Shown here: piece by piece, positions 1 through 17,060 of the stretch
Position numbering within the stretch: position 1 is the first letter of the stretch
How the letters are laid out: each line of letters opens with the position of its first letter
Source of the DNA: Mesostigma viride
Lineage: Eukaryota > Streptophyta > Mesostigmatophyceae > Mesostigmatales > Mesostigmataceae
NCBI GenBank assembly: GCA_009746045.1
Contig: RPFO01000781.1
Span: forward strand, 1 to 25,391
Direction of reading: 5' to 3'
DNA length: 25,391 bases
The notes under the pieces: generated by a model
Database searches by the model: none
What the model was told of the DNA's origin: nothing
Seen by the model: only the letters and a program-made list of their open reading frames with translations
Made by a program: the position numbers and the translations under genes

Positions 1-3000
1 CATCGTTACAGCATCACACACTCTCCCCTATGTATCACACACCATCCCTCATCGTTTACGGCATCACACACTCTCCCATCACACACCATCCCTCATCGTT
101 ACAGCATCACACACCTCCCCTATTGTATCACACACCATCCCTCATCGTTACAGCATCACACACTCTCCCATCACACACCATCCCTCATCGTTACAGCATC
201 ACACCACTCTCCCATCACACACCATCCCTCATCGTTACAGCATCACACACTCTCCCATCACACACCATCCCTCATCGTTACGGCATCACACACTCTTCTC
301 CCTATTGTATCACACACCATCCCTCATCGTTACGGCATCACACACTCTCCCATCACACACCATCCCTCATCGTTACAGCATCACACACTCTCCCTATTGT
401 ATCACACACCATCCCTCATCGTTACAGCATCACACACTCTCCCATCACACACCATCCCTCATCGTTACAGCATCACACACTCTCCCATCACACACCATCC
501 CTCATCGTTACAGCATCACACACTCTCCCATCACACACCATCCCTCATCGTTACGGCATCACACACTCTCCCCTATTGTATCACACACCATCCTCATCGT
601 TACAGCATCACACACTCTCCCCTATTGTATCACACACCATCCCTCATCGTTACAGCATCACACACTCTCCCATCACACACCATCCCTCATCGTTACGCAT
701 CACACACCTCCCCTATTGTATCACACACCATCCCTCATCGTTACGGCATCACACACTCTCCCTATGTATCACACACCATCCCTCATCGTTACAGCATCAC
801 ACACTCTCCCCTATTGTATCACACACCATCCCTCATCGTTACAGCATCACACACTCTCCCCTATTGTATCACACACCATCCCTCATCGTTACAGCATCAC
901 ACACTCTCCCATCACACACCATCCCTCATCGTTACAGCATCACACACTCTCCCGTATCACACACCATCCCTCATCGTTAGCATCACACACTCTCCCTATC
1001 ACACACCATCCCTCATCGTTACAGCATCACACACTCTCCCATCACACACCATCCCTCATCGTTACAGCATCACACACTCTCCCATCACACACCATCCCTC
1101 ATCGTTACAGCATCACACACTCTCCCATCACACACCATCCCTCATCGTTACAGCATCACACACTCTCCCATCACACACCATCCCTCATCGTTACAGCATC
1201 ACACACTCTCCCTATTGTATCACACACCATCCCTCATCGTTACAGCATCACACACTCTCCCATCACACACCATCCCTCATCGTTACAGCATCACACACTC
1301 TCCCATCACACACCATCCCTCATCGTTACGGCATCACACACTCCCCTATTGTATCACACACCATCCCTCATCGTTACAGCATCACACACTCTCCCATCAC
1401 ACACCATCCCTCATCGTTACAGCATCACACACTCTCCCATCACACACCATCCCTCATCGTTACAGCATCACACACTCTCCCTATTGTATCACACACATCC
1501 CTCATCGTTACAGCATCACACACTCTCCCATCACACACCATCCCTCATCGTTACAGCATCACACACTCTCCCCTATTGTATCACACACCATCCCTCATCG
1601 TTACAGCATCACACACTCCCCTATTGTATCACACACCATCCCTCATCGTTACAGCATCACACACTCTCCCATCACACACCATCCCTCATCGTTACAGCAT
1701 CACACACTCTCCCATCACACACCATCCCTCATCGTTACAGCATCACACACTCTCCCATCACACACCATCCCTCATCGTTACAGCATCACACACTCTCCCA
1801 TCACACACCATCCCTCATCGTTACAGCATCACACACTCTCCCCTATTGTATCACACACCATCCCTCATCGTTACAGCATCACACACTCTCCCATCACACA
1901 CCATCCCTCATCGTTACAGCATCACACACTCTCCCATCACACACCATCCCTCATCGTTACAGCATCACACACTCCCCTATTGTATCACACACCATCCCTC
2001 ATCGTTACAGCATCACACACTCTCCCATCACACACCATCCCTCATCGTTACAGCATCACACACTCTCCCATCACACACCATCCCTCATCGTTACAGCATC
2101 ACACACTCTCCCATCACACACCATCCCTCATCGTTACAGCATCACACACTCTCCATCACACACCATCCCTCATCGTTACAGCATCACACACTCTCCCATC
2201 ACACACCATCCCTCATCGTTACAGCATCACACACTCTCCCATCACACACCATCCCTCATCGTTACAGCATCACACACTCTCCCATCACACACCATCCCTC
2301 ATCGTTACAGCATCACACACTCTCCCATCACACACCATCCCTCATCGTTACAGCATCACACACTCTCCCATCACACACCATCCCTCATCGTTACAGCATC
2401 ACACACTCTCCCATCACACACCATCCCTCATCGTTACAGCATCACACACTCTCCCATCACACACCATCCCTCATCGTTACAGCATCACACACTCTCCCAT
2501 CACACACCATCCCTCATCGTTACAGCATCACACACTCTCCCATCACACACCATCCCTCATCGTTACAGCATCACACACTCTCCATCACACACCATCCCTC
2601 ATCGTTACAGCATCACACACTCTCCCTATTGTATCACACACCATCCCTCATCGTTACAGCATCACACACTCCCCATCACACACCATCCCTCATCGTTACA
2701 GCATCACACACTCTCCCATCACACACCATCCCTCATCGTTACAGCATCACACACTCTCCCATCACACACCATCCCTCATCGTTACAGCATCACACACTCT
2801 CCCATCACACACCATCCCTCATCGTTACAGCATCACACACTCTCCCATCACACACCATCCCTCATCGTTACGGCATCACACACTCTCCCATCACACACCA
2901 TCCCTCATCGTTACAGCATCACACACTCTCCCATCACACACCATCCCTCATCGTTACGCATCACACACTCTCCCCTATTGTATCACACACCATCCCTCAT

Positions 3001-6000
3001 CGTTACAGCATCACACACTCTCCCATCACACACCATCCCTCATCGTTACGCATCACACACTCTCCCATCACACACCATCCCTCATCGTTACGGCATCACA
3101 CACTCTCCCCTATTGTATCACACACCATCCCTCATCGTTACAGCATCACACACTCTCCCATCACACACCATCCCTCATCGTTACAGCATCACACACTCTC
3201 CCATCACACACCATCCCTCATCGTTACGGCATCACACACTCTCCCATCACACACCATCCCTCATCGTTACAGCATCACACACTCTCCCCTATTGTATCAC
3301 ACACCATCCCTCATCGTTACAGCATCACACACTCTCCCATCACACACCATCCCTCATCGTTACAGCATCACACACTCTCCCATCACACACCATCCCTCAT
3401 CGTTACAGCATCACACACTCTCCCATCACACACCATCCCTCATCGTTACAGCATCACACACTCTCCCATCACACACCATCCCTCATCGTTACAGCATCAC
3501 ACACTCTCCCATCACACACCATCCCTCATCGTTACAGCATCACACACTTCCCATCACACACCATCCCTCATCGTTACAGCATCACACACTCTCCCTATTG
3601 TATCACACACCATCCCTCATCGTTACAGCATCACACACTCTCCCATCACACACCATCCCTCATCGTTACAGCATCACACACTCTCCCATCACACACCATC
3701 CCTCATCGTTACAGCATCACACACTCTCCCATCACACACCATCCCTCATCGTTACAGCATCACACACTCTCCCATCACACACCATCCCTCATCGTTACAG
3801 CATCACACACTCTCCCATCACACACCATCCCTCATCGTTACAGCATCACACACTCTCCCATCACACACCATCCCTCATCGTTACAGCATCACACACTCCC
3901 CTATTGTATCACACACCATCCCTCATCGTTACAGCATCACACACTCTCCCCTATTGTATCACACACCATCCCTCATCGTTACGCATCACACACTCCCCAT
4001 CACACACCATCCCTCATCGTTACAGCATCACACACTCTCCCATCACACACCATCCCTCATCGTTACAGCATCACACACTCTCCCATCACACACCATCCCT
4101 CATCGTTACAGCATCACACACTCTCCCTATTGTATCACACACCATCCCTCATCGTTACAGCATCACACACTCTCCCATCACACACCATCCCTCATCGTTA
4201 CAGCATCACACACTCTCCCATCACACACCATCCCTCATCGTTACAGCATCACACACTCTCCCATCACACACCATCCCTCATCGTTACAGCATCACACACT
4301 CTCCCATCACACACCATCCCTCATCGTTACAGCATCACACACTCTCCCATCACACACCATCCCTCATCGTTACAGCATCACACACTCTCCCATCACACAC
4401 CATCCCTCATCGTTACGGCATCACACACTCTCCCATCACACACCATCCCTCATCGTTACAGCATCACACACTCTCCCATCACACACCATCCCTCATCGTT
4501 ACAGCATCACACACTCTCCCATCACACACCATCCCTCATCGTTACAGCATCACACACTCTCCCATCACACACCATCCCTCATCGTTACAGCATCACACAC
4601 TCTCCCATCACACACCATCCCTCATCGTTACAGCATCACACACTCTCCCATCACACACCATCCCTCATCGTTACAGCATCACACACTCTCCCATCACACA
4701 CCATCCCTCATCGTTACAGCATCACACACTCTCCCATCACACACCATCCCTCATCGTTAGCATCACACACTCTCCCATCACACACCATCCCTCATCGTTA
4801 CAGCATCACACACTCTCCCATCACACACCATCCCTCATCGTTACAGCATCACACACTCCCCTATTGTATCACACACCATCCCTCATCGTTACGGCATCAC
4901 ACACTCTCCCATCACACACCATCCCTCATCGTTACAGCATCACACACTCTCCCATCACACACCATCCCTCATCGTTACAGCATCACACACTCCCCATCAC
5001 ACACCATCCCTCATCGTTACAGCATCACACACTCTCCCATCACACACCATCCCTCATCGTTACAGCATCACACACTCTCCCTATTGTATCACACACCATC
5101 CCTCATCGTTACAGCATCACACACTCTCCCATCACACACCATCCCTCATCGTTACAGCATCACACACTCTCCCATCACACACCATCCCTCATCGTTACAG
5201 CATCACACACTCTCCCATCACACACCATCCCTCATCGTTACAGCATCACACACTCTCCCATCACACACCATCCCTCATCGTTACAGCATCACACACTCTC
5301 CCATCACACACCATCCCTCATCGTTACAGCATCACACACTCTCCCTATTGTATCACACACCATCCCTCATCGTTACAGCATCACACACTCTCCCATCACA
5401 CACCATCCCTCATCGTTACAGCATCACACACTCTCCCATCACACACCATCCCTCATCGTTACAGCATCACACACTCTCCCCTATTGTATCACACACCATC
5501 CCTCATCGTTACAGCATCACACACTCTCCCATCACACACCATCCCTCATCGTTACAGCATCACACACTCTCCCATCACACACCATCCCTCATCGTTACAG
5601 CATCACACACTCTCCCATCACACACCATCCCTCATCGTTACAGCATCACACACTCTCCCTATTGTATCACACACCATCCCTCATCGTTACAGCATCACAC
5701 ACTCTCCCTATTGTATCACACACCATCCCTCATCGTTACAGCATCACACACTCTCCCATCACACACCATCCCTCATCGTTACAGCATCACACACTCCCCA
5801 TCACACACCATCCCTCATCGTTACAGCATCACACACTCTCCCATCACACACCATCCCTCATCGTTACGGCATCACACACTCTCCCATCACACACCATCCC
5901 TCATCGTTACAGCATCACACACTCTCCCATCACACACCATCCCTCATCGTTACAGCATCACACACTCTCCCTATTGTATCACACACCATCCCTCATCGTT

Positions 6001-9000
6001 ACAGCATCACACACTCTCCCATCACACACCATCCCTCATCGTTACAGCATCACACACTCTCCCATCACACACCATCCCTCATCGTTACAGCATCACACAC
6101 TCTCCCATCACACACCATCCCTCATCGTTACAGCATCACACACTCTCCCATCACACACCATCCCTCATCGTTACAGCATCACACACTCTCCCATCACACA
6201 CCATCCCTCATCGTTACAGCATCACACACTCTCCCATCACACACCATCCCTCATCGTTACAGCATCACACACTCTCCCATCACACACCATCCCTCATCGT
6301 TACAGCATCACACACTCTCCCATCACACACCATCCCTCATCGTTACAGCATCACACACTCTCCCATCACACACCATCCCTCATCGTTACAGCATCACACA
6401 CTCTCCCATCACACACCATCCCTCATCGTTACAGCATCACACACTCTCCCATCACACACCATCCCTCATCGTTACAGCATCACACACTCTCCCCATCACA
6501 CACCATCCCTCATCGTTACAGCATCACACACTCTCCCATCACACACCATCCCTCATCGTTACAGCATCACACACTCTCCCTATTGTATCACACACCATCC
6601 CTCATCGTTACAGCATCACACACTCTCCCATCACACACCATCCCTCATCGTTACAGCATCACACACTCTCCCATCACACACCATCCCTCATCGTTACAGC
6701 ATCACACACTCTCCCATCACACACCATCCCTCATCGTTACAGCATCACACACTCTCCCATCACACACCATCCCTCATCGTTACAGCATCACACACTCTCC
6801 CATCACACACCATCCCTCATCGTTACAGCATCACACACTCTCCCATCACACACCATCCCTCATCGTTACAGCATCACACACTCTCCCATCACACACCATC
6901 CCTCATCGTTACAGCATCACACACTCTCCCATCACACACCATCCCTCATCGTTACAGCATCACACACTCTCCCATCACACACCATCCCTCATCGTTACAG
7001 CATCACACACTCTCCCATCACACACCATCCCTCATCGTTACAGCATCACACACTCTCCCATCACACACCATCCCTCATCGTTACAGCATCACACACTCTC
7101 CCATCACACACCATCCCTCATCGTTACAGCATCACACACTCTCCCATCACACACCATCCCTCATCGTTACAGCATCACACACTCTCCCATCACACACCAT
7201 CCCTCATCGTTACAGCATCACACACTCTCCCATCACACACCATCCCTCATCGTTACAGCATCACACACTCTCCCATCACACACCATCCCTCATCGTTACA
7301 GCATCACACACTCTCCCATCACACACCATCCCTCATCGTTACAGCATCACACACTCTCCCATCACACACCATCCCTCATCGTTACAGCATCACACACTCT
7401 CCCATCACACACCATCCCTCATCGTTACAGCATCACACACTCTCCCATCACACACCATCCCTCATCGTTACAGCATCACACACTCTCCCATCACACACCA
7501 TCCCTCATCGTTACAGCATCACACACTCTCCCATCACACACCATCCCTCATCGTTACAGCATCACACACTCTCCCTATTGTATCACACACCATCCCTCAT
7601 CGTTACAGCATCACACACTCTCCCATCACACACCATCCCTCATCGTTACAGCATCACACACTCTCCCATCACACACCATCCCTCATCGTTACAGCATCAC
7701 ACACTCTCCCATCACACACCATCCCTCATCGTTACGGCATCACACACTCTCCCATCACACACCATCCCTCATCGTTACAGCATCACACACTCTCCCATCA
7801 CACACCATCCCTCATCGTTACAGCATCACACACTCTCCCATCACACACCATCCCTCATCGTTACAGCATCACACACTCTCCCATCACACACCATCCCTCA
7901 TCGTTACAGCATCACACACTCTCCCATCACACACCATCCCTCATCGTTACAGCATCACACACTCTCCCATCACACACCATCCCTCATCGTTACAGCATCA
8001 CACACTCTCCCATCACACACCATCCCTCATCGTTACAGCATCACACACTCTCCCATCACACACCATCCCTCATCGTTACAGCATCACACACTCTCCCATC
8101 ACACACCATCCCTCATCGTTACAGCATCACACACTCTCCCATCACACACCATCCCTCATCGTTACAGCATCACACACTCTCCCATCACACACCATCCCTC
8201 ATCGTTACAGCATCACACACTCTCCCATCACACACCATCCCTCATCGTTACAGCATCACACACTCTCCCATCACACACCATCCCTCATCGTTACAGCATC
8301 ACACACTCTCCCATCACACACCATCCCTCATCGTTACAGCATCACACACTCTCCCATCACACACCATCCCTCATCGTTACAGCATCACACACTCTCCCAT
8401 CACACACCATCCCTCATCGTTACAGCATCACACACTCTCCCATCACACACCATCCCTCATCGTTACAGCATCACACACTCTCCCATCACACACCATCCCT
8501 CATCGTTACAGCATCACACACTCTCCCATCACACACCATCCCTCATCGTTACAGCATCACACACTCTCCCATCACACACCATCCCTCATCGTTACAGCAT
8601 CACACACTCTCCCATCACACACCATCCCTCATCGTTACAGCATCACACACTCTCCCCATCACACACCATCCCTCATCGTTACAGCATCACACACTCTCCC
8701 ATCACACACCATCCCTCATCGTTACAGCATCACACACTCTCCCCATCACACACCATCCCTCATCGTTACAGCATCACACACTCTCCCTATTGTATCACAC
8801 ACCATCCCTCATCGTTACAGCATCACACACTCTCCCATCACACACCATCCCTCATCGTTACAGCATCACACACTCTCCCTATTGTATCACACACCATCCC
8901 TCATCGTTACAGCATCACACACTCTCCCATCACACACCATCCCTCATCGTTACAGCATCACACACTCTCCCATCACACACCATCCCTCATCGTTACAGCA

Positions 9001-12000
9001 TCACACACTCTCCCATCACACACCATCCCTCATCGTTACAGCATCACACACTCTCCCATCACACACCATCCCTCATCGTTACAGCATCACACACTCTCCC
9101 CTATTGTATCACACACCATCCCTCATCGTTACAGCATCACACACTCTCCCATCACACACCATCCCTCATCGTTACAGCATCACACACTCTCCCATCACAC
9201 ACCATCCCTCATCGTTACAGCATCACACACTCTCCCATCACACACCATCCCTCATCGTTACAGCATCACACACTCTCCCATCACACACCATCCCTCATCG
9301 TTACAGCATCACACACTCTCCCATCACACACCATCCCTCATCGTTACAGCATCACACACTCTCCCATCACACACCATCCCTCATCGTTACAGCATCACAC
9401 ACTCTCCCATCACACACCATCCCTCATCGTTACAGCATCACACACTCTCCCATCACACACCATCCCTCATCGTTACAGCATCACACACTCTCCCTATTGT
9501 ATCACACACCATCCCTCATCGTTACAGCATCACACACTCTCCCATCACACACCATCCCTCATCGTTACAGCATCACACACTCTCCCATCACACACCATCC
9601 CTCATCGTTACAGCATCACACACTCTCCCATCACACACCATCCCTCATCGTTACAGCATCACACACTCTCCCATCACACACCATCCCTCATCGTTACAGC
9701 ATCACACACTCTCCCATCACACACCATCCCTCATCGTTACAGCATCACACACTCTCCCATCACACACCATCCCTCATCGTTACAGCATCACACACTCTCC
9801 CATCACACACCATCCCTCATCGTTACAGCATCACACACTCTCCCATCACACACCATCCCTCATCGTTACAGCATCACACACTCTCCCATCACACACCATC
9901 CCTCATCGTTACAGCATCACACACTCTCCCATCACACACCATCCCTCATCGTTACAGCATCACACACTCTCCCATCACACACCATCCCTCATCGTTACAG
10001 CATCACACACTCTCCCATCACACACCATCCCTCATCGTTACAGCATCACACACTCTCCCATCACACACCATCCCTCATCGTTACAGCATCACACACTCTC
10101 CCATCACACACCATCCCTCATCGTTACAGCATCACACACTCTCCCATCACACACCATCCCTCATCGTTACAGCATCACACACTCTCCCATCACACACCAT
10201 CCCTCATCGTTACAGCATCACACACTCTCCCATCACACACCATCCCTCATCGTTACAGCATCACACACTCTCCCATCACACACCATCCCTCATCGTTACA
10301 GCATCACACACTCTCCCATCACACACCATCCCTCATCGTTACAGCATCACACACTCTCCCATCACACACCATCCCTCATCGTTACAGCATCACACACTCT
10401 CCCATCACACACCATCCCTCATCGTTACAGCATCACACACTCTCCCATCACACACCATCCCTCATCGTTACAGCATCACACACTCTCCCATCACACACCA
10501 TCCCTCATCGTTACAGCATCACACACTCTCCCCTATTGTATCACACACCATCCCTCATCGTTACAGCATCACACACTCTCCCATCACACACCATCCCTCA
10601 TCGTTACAGCATCACACACTCTCCCATCACACACCATCCCTCATCGTTACAGCATCACACACTCTCCCATCACACACCATCCCTCATCGTTACAGCATCA
10701 CACACTCTCCCATCACACACCATCCCTCATCGTTACAGCATCACACACTCTCCCATCACACACCATCCCTCATCGTTACAGCATCACACACTCTCCCATC
10801 ACACACCATCCCTCATCGTTACAGCATCACACACTCTCCCATCACACACCATCCCTCATCGTTACAGCATCACACACTCTCCCATCACACACCATCCCTC
10901 ATCGTTACAGCATCACACACTCTCCCATTGTATCACACACCATCCCTCATCGTTACAGCATCACACACTCTCCCATCACACACCATCCCTCATCGTTACA
11001 GCATCACACACTCTCCCATCACACACCATCCCTCATCGTTACAGCATCACACACTCTCCCATCACACACCATCCCTCATCGTTACAGCATCACACACTCT
11101 CCCATCACACACCATCCCTCATCGTTACAGCATCACACACTCTCCCATCACACACCATCCCTCATCGTTACAGCATCACACACTCTCCCATCACACACCA
11201 TCCCTCATCGTTACAGCATCACACACTCTCCCATCACACACCATCCCTCATCGTTACAGCATCACACACTCTCCCATCACACACCATCCCTCATCGTTAC
11301 AGCATCACACACTCTCCCATCACACACCATCCCTCATCGTTACAGCATCACACACTCTCCCTATTGTATCACACACCATCCCTCATCGTTACAGCATCAC
11401 ACACTCTCCCATCACACACCATCCCTCATCGTTACAGCATCACACACTCTCCCATCACACACCATCCCTCATCGTTACAGCATCACACACTCTCCCATCA
11501 CACACCATCCCTCATCGTTACAGCATCACACACTCTCCCATCACACACCATCCCTCATCGTTACAGCATCACACACTCTCCCATCACACACCATCCCTCA
11601 TCGTTACAGCATCACACACTCTCCCTATTGCATCACACACCATCCCTCATCGTTACGGCATCACACACTCTCCCCTATTGCATCACACACCATCCCTCAT
11701 CGTTACAGCATCACACACTCTCCCATCACACACCATCCCTCATCGTTACGGCATCACACACTCTCCCTATTGTATCACACACCATCCCTCATCGTTACAG
11801 CATCACACACTCTCCCCTATTGTATCACACACCATCCCTCATCGTTACAGCATCACACACTCTCCCATCACACACCATCCCTCATCGTTACAGCATCACA
11901 CACTCTCCCTATTGCATCACACACCATCCCTCATCGTTACAGCATCACACACTCTCCCCTATTGCATCACACACCATCCCTCATCGTTACAGCATCACAC

Positions 12001-15000
12001 ACTCTCCCATCACACACCATCCCTCATCGTTACGGCATCACACACTCTCCCATCACACACCATCCCTCATCGTTACAGCATCACACACTCTCCCCTATTG
12101 TATCACACACCATCCCTCATCGTTACAGCATCACACACTCTCCCATCACACACCATCCCTCATCGTTACAGCATCACACACTCTCCCTATTGTATCACAC
12201 ACCATCCCTCATCGTTACAGCATCACACACTCTCCCATCACACACCATCCCTCATCGTTACAGCATCACACACTCTCCCTATTGTATCACACACCATCCC
12301 TCATCGTTACAGCATCACACACTCTCCCATCACACACCATCCCTCATCGTTACAGCATCACACACTCTCCCCTATTGTATCACACACCATCCCTCATCGT
12401 TACAGCATCACACACTCTCCCATCACACACCATCCCTCATCGTTACGGCATCACACACTCTCCCATCACAAACCATCCCTCATCGTTACAGCATCACACA
12501 CTCTCCCCTATTGTATCACACACCATCCCTCATCGTTACAGCATCACACACTCTCCCATCACACACCATCCCTCATCGTTACAGCATCACACACTCTCCC
12601 CTATTGTATCACACACCATCCCTCATCGTTACAGCATCACACTCTCCCCTATTGTATCACACACCATCCCTCATCGTTACAGCATCACACACTCTCCCAT
12701 CACACACCATCCCTCATCGTTACAGCATCACACACTCTCCCATCACACACCATCCCTCATCGTTACAGCATCACACACTCTCCCATCACACACCATCCCT
12801 CATCGTTACGGCATCACACACTCTCCCATCACACACCATCCCTCATCGTTACAGCATCACACACTCTCCCATCACACACCATCCCTCATCGTTACAGCAT
12901 CACACACTCTCCCATCACACACCATCCCTCATCGTTACAGCATCACACACTCTCCCATCACACACCATCCCTCATCGTTACAGCATCACACACTCTCCCA
13001 TCACACACCATCCCTCATCGTTACAGCATCACACACTCTCCCATCACACACCATCCCTCATCGTTACAGCATCACACACTCTCCCTATTGTATCACACAC
13101 CATCCCTCATCGTTACGGCATCACACACTCTCCCATCACACACCATCCCTCATCGTTACAGCATCACACACTCTCCCATCACACACCATCCCTCATCGTT
13201 ACAGCATCACACACTCTCCCATCACACACCATCCCTCATCGTTACATCATCACACACTCTCCCATCACACACCATCCCTCATCGTTACAGCATCACACAC
13301 TCTCCCATCACACACCATCCCTCATCGTTACAGCATCACACACTCTCCCTATTGTATCACACACCATCCCTCATCGTTACAGCATCACACACTCTCCCAT
13401 CACACACCATCCCTCATCGTTACGGCATCACACACTCTCCCATCACACACCATCCCTCATCGTTACAGCATCACACACTCTCCCTATTGTATCACACACC
13501 ATCCCTCATCGTTACAGCATCACACACTCTCCCTATTGTATCACACACCATCCCTCATCGTTACAGCATCACACACTCTCCCCTATTGTATCACACACCA
13601 TCCCTCATCGTTACGGCATCACACACTCTCCCCTATTGTATCACACACCATCCCTCATCGTTACAGCATCACACACTCTCCCATCACACACCATCCCTCA
13701 TCGTTACAGCATCACACACTCTCCCATCACACACCATCCCTCATCGTTACAGCATCACACACTCTCCCCTATTGTATCACACACCATCCCTCATCGTTAC
13801 GGCATCACACACTCTCCCATCACACACCATCCCTCATCGTTACGGCATCACACACTCTCCCATCACACACCATCCCTCATCGTTACAGCATCACACACTC
13901 TCCCCTATTGTATCACACACCATCCCTCATCGTTACAGCATCACACACTCTCCCCTATTGTATCACACACCATCCCTCATCGTTACGGCATCACACACTC
14001 TCCCTATTGTATCACACACCATCCCTCATCGTTACGGCATCACACACTCTCCCCTATTGCATCACACACCATCCCTCATCGTTACAGCATCACACACTCT
14101 CCCATCACACACCATCCCTCATCGTTACGGCATCACACACTCTCCCCTATTGTATCACACACCATCCCTCATCGTTACAGCATCACACACTCTCCCTATT
14201 GTATCACACACCATCCCTCATCGTTACAGCATCACACACTCTCCCATCACACACCATCCCTCATCGTTACAGCATCACACACTCTCCCCTATTGCATCAC
14301 ACACCATCCCTCATCGTTACAGCATCACACACTCTCCCCTATTGCATCACACACCATCCCTCATCGTTACAGCATCACACACTCTCCCATCACACACCAT
14401 CCCTCATCGTTACGGCATCACACACTCTCCCATCACACACCATCCCTCATCGTTACAGCATCACACACTCTCCCCTATTGTATCACACACCATCCCTCAT
14501 CGTTACAGCATCACACACTCTCCCATCACACACCATCCCTCATCGTTACAGCATCACACACTCTCCCATCACACACCATCCCTCATCGTTACAGCATCAC
14601 ACACTCTCCCATCACACACCATCCCTCATCGTTACAGCATCACACACTCTCCCATCACACACCATCCCTCATCGTTACAGCATCACACACTCTCCCCTAT
14701 TGTATCACACACCATCCCTCATCGTTACAGCATCACACACTCTCCCCTATTGTATCACACACCATCCCTCATCGTTACATCATCACACACTCTCCCCTAT
14801 TGTATCACACACCATCCCTCATCGTTACAGCATCACACACTCTCCCATCACACACCATCCCTCATCGTTACAGCATCACACACTCTCCCCTATTGTATCA
14901 CACACCATCCCTCATCGTTACAGCATCACACACTCTCCCATCACACACCATCCCTCATCGTTACAGCATCACACACTCTCCCATCACACACCATCCCTCA

Positions 15001-17060
15001 TCGTTACGGCATCACACACTCTCCCCTATTGTATCACACACCATCCCTCATCGTTACAGCATCACACACTCTCCCCTATTGTATCACACACCATCCCTCA
15101 TCGTTACGGCATCACACACTCTCCCATCACACACCATCCCTCATCGTTACAGCATCACACACTCTCCCCTATTGTATCACACACCATCCCTCATCGTTAC
15201 AGCATCACACACTCTCCCATCACACACCATCCCTCATCGTTACAGCATCACACACTCTCCCATCACACACCATCCCTCATCGTTACGGCATCACACACTC
15301 TCCCCTATTGTATCACACACCATCCCTCATCGTTACAGCATCACACACTCTCCCCTATTGTATCACACACCATCCCTCATCGTTACGGCATCACACACTC
15401 TCCCATCACACACCATCCCTCATCGTTACAGCATCACACACTCTCCCATCACACACCATCCCTCATCGTTACAGCATCACACACTCTCCCCTATTGTATC
15501 ACACACCATCCCTCATCGTTACAGCATCACACACTCTCCCCTATTGTATCACACACCATCCCTCATCGTTACAGCATCACACACTCTCCCCTATTGTATC
15601 ACACACCATCCCTCATCGTTACGGCATCACACACTCTCCCATCACACACCATCCCTCATCGTTACAGCATCACACACTCTCCCCTATTGTATCACACACC
15701 ATCCCTCATCGTTACGGCATCACACACTCTCCCATCACACACCATCTCTCATCGTTACAGCATCACACACCTCCCATCACACACCATCCCTCATCGTTAC
15801 GGCATCACACACTCTCCCATCACACACCATCCCTCATCGTTACAGCATCACACACTCTCCCATCACACACCATCCCTCATCGTTACGGCATCACACACTC
15901 TCCCCTATTGTATCACACACCATCCCTCATCGTTACAGCATCACACACTCTCCCATCACACACCATCCCTCATCGTTACAGCATCACACACTCTCCCCTA
16001 TTGCATCACACACCATCCCTCATCGTTACAGCATCACACACTCTCCCCTATTGTATCACACACCATCCCTCATCGTTACAGCATCACACACTCTCCCATC
16101 ACACACCATCCCTCATCGTTACGGCATCACACACTCTCCCATCACACACCATCCCTCATCGTTACGGCATCACACACTCTCCCCTATTGTATCACACACC
16201 ATCCCTCATCGTTACAGCATCACACACTCTCCCATCACACACCATCCCTCATCGTTACAGCATCACACACTCTCCCCTATTGTATCACACACCATCCCTC
16301 ATCGTTACAGCATCACACACTCTCCCCTATTGTATCACACACCATCCCTCATCGTTACGGCATCACACACTCTCCCATCACACACCATCCCTCATCGTTA
16401 CAGCATCACACACTCTCCCATCACACACCATCCCTCATCGTTACAGCATCACACACTCTCCCCTATTGTATCACACACCATCCCTCATCGTTACAGCATC
16501 ACACACTCTCCCCTATTGTATCACACACCATCCCTCATCGTTACAGCATCACACACTCTCCCATCACACACCATCCCTCATCGTTACAGCATCACACACT
16601 CTCCCCTATTGTATCACACACCATCCCTCATCGTTACGGCATCACACACTCTCCCCTATTGTATCACACACCATCCCTCATCGTTACAGCATCACACACT
16701 CTCCCCTATTGTATCACACACCATCCCTCATCGTTACAGCATCACACACTCTCCCCTATTGTATCACACACCATCCCTCATCGTTACAGCATCACACACT
16801 CTCCCCTATTGTATCACACACCATCCCTCATCGTTACAGCATCACACACTCTCCCCTATTGTATCACACACCATCCCTCATCGTTACAGCATCACACACT
16901 CTCCCCTATTGTATCACACACCATCCCTCATCGTTACGGCATCACACACTCTCCCCTATTGTATCACACACCATCCCTCATCGTTACAGCATCACACACT
17001 CTCCCCTATTGTATCACACACCATCCCTCATCGTTACAGCATCACACACTCTCCCCTATT
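1..17060. repeat. Giant minisatellite array, 43/49/50 bp units
   Basis: An unbroken head-to-tail tandem array fills the first 17 kb and is cut by the left edge. The commonest unit is 43 bp: atcacacacc, atccctcatc, gttacagcat, cacacactct, ccc. Longer units carry tattgt or ctattgt between the final C run and the next atcacacacc, giving 49 or 50 bp. Each unit contains the 10-mer catcacacac twice, so it probably arose from a shorter duplicated element. From the length I estimate about 370-390 units, not counted one by one. Variants include gttacGgcat for gttacAgcat, tattgCatc for tattgTatc, one-base losses (gttacgcatc near 692, 2956, 3048 and 3981) and two-base losses (gttagcatc near 978 and 4758). 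The + strand is C-rich and G-poor. No unique DNA or coding gene interrupts the array. It lies downstream of SEC6 exon 5 on that gene's sense strand, so it is probably intronic to SEC6. Confidence 0.97.

Noticed and set aside
1-17060. CRISPR-like repeat array
   Set aside because: Units abut directly with no variable spacers. The 7 bp insert is constant rather than unique to each unit, and the host DNA is eukaryotic with introns.
1-17060. Telomeric repeat or G-quadruplex array
   Set aside because: The unit lacks TTTAGGG or TTAGGG-type repeats. On the G-rich strand, the G runs within a unit are too few and too far apart for a convincing quadruplex.
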